Positions 61,761 to 64,000 of a stretch of DNA of 64,000 nt are shown piece after piece. The stretch spans positions 1,746,001 through 1,810,000 of the forward strand of contig JAPFBL010000068.1 in the NCBI GenBank assembly GCA_026182355.1, in the 5' to 3' direction. This stretch comes from Hermatobates lingyangjiaoensis. Its lineage: Eukaryota; Arthropoda; Insecta; Hemiptera; Hermatobatidae. Below the pieces are notes generated by a model. That model was not told the DNA's origin and searched no databases. It saw only the letters and a list, made by a program, of their open reading frames with translations. A program made the translations under genes and the position numbers. Position 1 is the first letter of the stretch, and every line of letters begins with the position of its first letter.

Positions 61761-62133
61761 CTAAGCAACCAATTTTGTTGGACTTTTTGATGTAATATAT
61801 CACAAAACTCAAATCTGTTCTTCAACGTTTCAAAAATTTATATTTTCATTGTTATATTGCTATTATTTATGTTCATAACATATACATGCTATATACGTTC
61901 ATAATTTGTTTTAGATGAAAATTTCAAATCCCTACTAATCACACCTCGTAAGGTATGATTAATTATTATCACTTCTTTTCATTGTTTCAATCTCTGTTTT
62001 TGGTTATCAATAATAAATTATGTATTTTTCTTGTAGCCTTGAAAATGGAAATATCAATTTTCGAAACTTTTGAATACAGATTTGAGTTTTTCACCAGACA
62101 ACCCCAAAAAGTCCAACAACATCGGTTGCTTAG
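61761..62133. mobile_element. MITE-like element with about 60-bp inverted ends
   Basis: CTAAGCAACCAATTTTGTTG, GACTTTTT..., CTCAAATCTGT at the left is mirrored at the right (ACAGATTTGAGTTTT, AAAAAGTCCAACAACAT, GGTTGCTTAG). 373 bp. No coding capacity, and the frame at 61955 is incidental. The family is not recognised. Confidence 0.7.
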
Positions 62134-62977
62134 TGTACAAAACGGTATCGTTCATGTCTCAAAGACTGCTAAATATTGAATTTGTACATCTTGTTTCATT
62201 TTTAATCTGTAAAAATGATAAGCTATAAAATATACATAAATATTCCGACTAAAATATTTTAAACATTTTTATTGTCATTAAATATAACTTTAGAAGAATC
62301 GGAAACTACATGGTCCATTGAAAATATTATTTTCTACAAATTTTATTGGAAAAATTTTCAACTGTGAGAACATCTAAGCCTTTTAAATGTATACAAAAAA
62401 TTGTATAAGTAAAAAGTTGGAGTTTACGATTAGCTGACATTTTGGCACGAGCCTGTCGGGATGCAAGTATTCCAGCCCAACAGTTTACACAAACTGACAA
62501 TTCTTCACTCGTTTGCATTTCCTTCATTAGTGAAATTTAAAACTGTTCCTTGATTAACAGGAATTGATTTTTCTTTTAGGATTAAAAGGTAATTGTTAAA
62601 AGTTACCTTTTCTAAATTCATACGTATAGCCACACATTTATACATCACAATAACTTTCAGAAAGTTGTCAACAGTATAGATTTTTATATTATGTAAACAT
62701 CTAAATTTTTCAATATGTTAATATTACTTAATTGTTTTAATTAAATGATCATGCTTTTAGTGTTATTATTAAGATAGTTATAAATTTATAACTTTTAGTG
62801 ATTTTTTTTACCCATAATTAACACTCACAAATGTACCATTTTACCAAAATAAAATTCATTTTATCCACAATGAGATGTATGAATAATCCATTACTTTCAC
62901 AATCTGTTATAGTGTGGTATTTACTCATATTGGGGAATTTCAAAAATTATATCTCCATACAAAAAAAAAGTTACAAA
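62134..62977. other. Gene-free stretch
   Basis: Its right end (62910-62977) shares GTGGTATTTACTCATATTG with 59305 on, so element D probably extends outside its inverted ends. Confidence 0.45.
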
Positions 62978-63369
62978 TGAAAACTAACAATGCGTTTCAA
63001 ACACTTAGATTCTTCAGGTTTACATCTAAAAAATATACATGTTTAACTTGCTAAAGAGTGCAGGTAATTGAAAATCTTTGTCACTTGTAAATTAGTTCAT
63101 GTTCCAGTATGTTGTCATATTTTATTAATGTTCACGATTTAATTAAGTCATTATTCATACTAATTCCCTTGATAAAAACCTCAATAGTGTAATTCACCAT
63201 TCATATATTGTATACAATTTCATGTACAAAATTTCACACATACGAAATTTCATATTCAATTTCAATTAAATGTACAAAAAATATACATAAGCTCGCAGAT
63301 ATGTATATTTCTTAGTTGTATCATGAAGAAGAACACTAAGTGTGTTCGAAACACATTGTTAGTTTTCAT
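62978..63369. mobile_element. Foldback element D, copy 2
   Basis: Inverted ends GAAAACTAACAATGCGTTTC and the near-complement ending in ATTGTTAGTTTTC at 63367. The right arm keeps the hairpin (GAACAC...GTGTTC) followed by GAAACACATTG. The interior differs from copy 1. Confidence 0.75.
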
Positions 63370-63554
63370 ATTAAACTTTTTACTTTACAATAAGTAAAGT
63401 TATCTTGAAAAAATTCCATCTCGAGATTTTGACGGAATTATATGTTTTGAGGTCTCAAAAGACTTTTATGAAATTTTTTCGATAATGTCTGTGTTTGGGT
63501 GGGTGGATGGGTGAGTGTGTTAGCATTACATGTTACCACGCTACGGTCCAGAAT
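63370..63554. other. Possible extension of repeat C
   Basis: Contains a GGGTGGGTGGATGGGTGAGT tract (63498-63517). No coding frame. Confidence 0.35.
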
Positions 63555-63665
63555 CTTTAACGCATCAAGTTGATATGTTACACAAACATGGGCCCCATAG
63601 TGTAAATTATCCTATTGTTTGGGAAGAACTATGCATGATGCGAAAGTCACTTTTTTTTGCCAAAA
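63555..63665 (+). repeat. Dispersed repeat C, copy 2
   Basis: Matches 55805-55920 in reverse orientation. The 67-codon frame here (63530-63733) is not kept in the other copy. Confidence 0.75.
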
Positions 63666-64000
63666 ACCATTTTTTAGAACACATTTTTTTTCCTAAAACT
63701 AACTCTAAAGATTTAAAATGTTTGAGGCTCTAAAATGTTTAAAGCTCTAAGCATTATCTTTGAGGTTACAAAAGGAATAAACGAAAAATGCATTCAGAAT
63801 TATAAGACAACAGGAAATTTTTTTTTTTTAATAAAATGTAAAAATTTTGACTTATAATTCAATCTCAAAGCTTGTGAGAGCAATAAAAGCCATACCATTT
63901 GACGGATCAAAATGAAACTATACCTAAATATAGACCATTATATGGAGAATGAGATAAATATTTTGTTTCGAAATTACTTTAACCAATGAGGCGTTAAAGT
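63666..64000. other. Gene-free stretch to window end
   Basis: A/T-rich with short homopolymer runs; nothing supported. Confidence 0.45.

Overview
The window looks like AT-rich nuclear DNA (roughly one third GC by eye) from an invertebrate with a large, repeat-dense genome, most likely an arthropod. The grounds are an intron-split cytosolic Hsp70 gene, a Ty3/gypsy retrotransposon, many Penelope-like element (PLE) fragments, Tc1/mariner, Tigger and hAT remnants, and a SINE whose tail is AACCT repeats (the TTAGG telomere unit of most arthropods). The species cannot be named from the sequence.

The only host gene I can support is one cytosolic Hsp70 on the minus strand, spread over 38.5 kb (50395 down to 11850). 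Five coding exons join with consistent GT-AG sites and phases: 50395-50170, 44137-43937, 25587-25430, 15464-15097 and 12812-11850. They give about 638 residues ending in EEVD, provided one missing base near 12600 is allowed for. As written, that missing base stops the protein at the linker between the ATPase and substrate-binding domains. An acceptor site just before the ATG (50399-50400) suggests a 5' UTR intron, so the promoter lies further upstream.

Intron 2 (43936-25588) holds a 5108-bp Ty3/gypsy element at 37504-42611, antisense to Hsp70. Its two 173-bp LTRs are identical as read, it is flanked by a CATA target duplication, and its primer-binding site matches tRNA-Phe. It therefore looks very young, yet gag and integrase carry three single-base frameshifts, and gag and pol share one frame interrupted by a single UGA. 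Together with the Hsp70 frameshift, this raises the question of residual indel errors in the assembly.

Most of the remaining DNA is repeats. PLE material recurs across the window: a GIY-YIG C-terminal reading frame (57624-58225, minus), its 3' UTR, and at least five solo 3' ends at other loci, often as inverted dimers beside (TA)n tracts. Several foldback elements (5330-5979, 6301-6536, 14055-14516, 59371-59617, 62978-63369) carry a recurring CTGANGA / hairpin / GAAA arrangement that resembles a hammerhead ribozyme core. Two copies of one hairpin differ by a compensatory base-pair change. This is the most interesting signal I found.

Other repeats are a tRNA-like SINE family (8763, 26553, 53168, 59485), a 5S rRNA-derived fragment (60144), a Tigger-type MITE (45110), a 270-bp tandem array with internal palindromes (7080-7980), a 377-bp duplication in a 140-bp array (29844-30870), a two-copy 1.2-kb dispersed repeat (2857 and 31582), and a 311-bp near-perfect palindrome (56262-56572). 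No tRNA gene, CRISPR array, bacterial-type operon or complete second gene was found.
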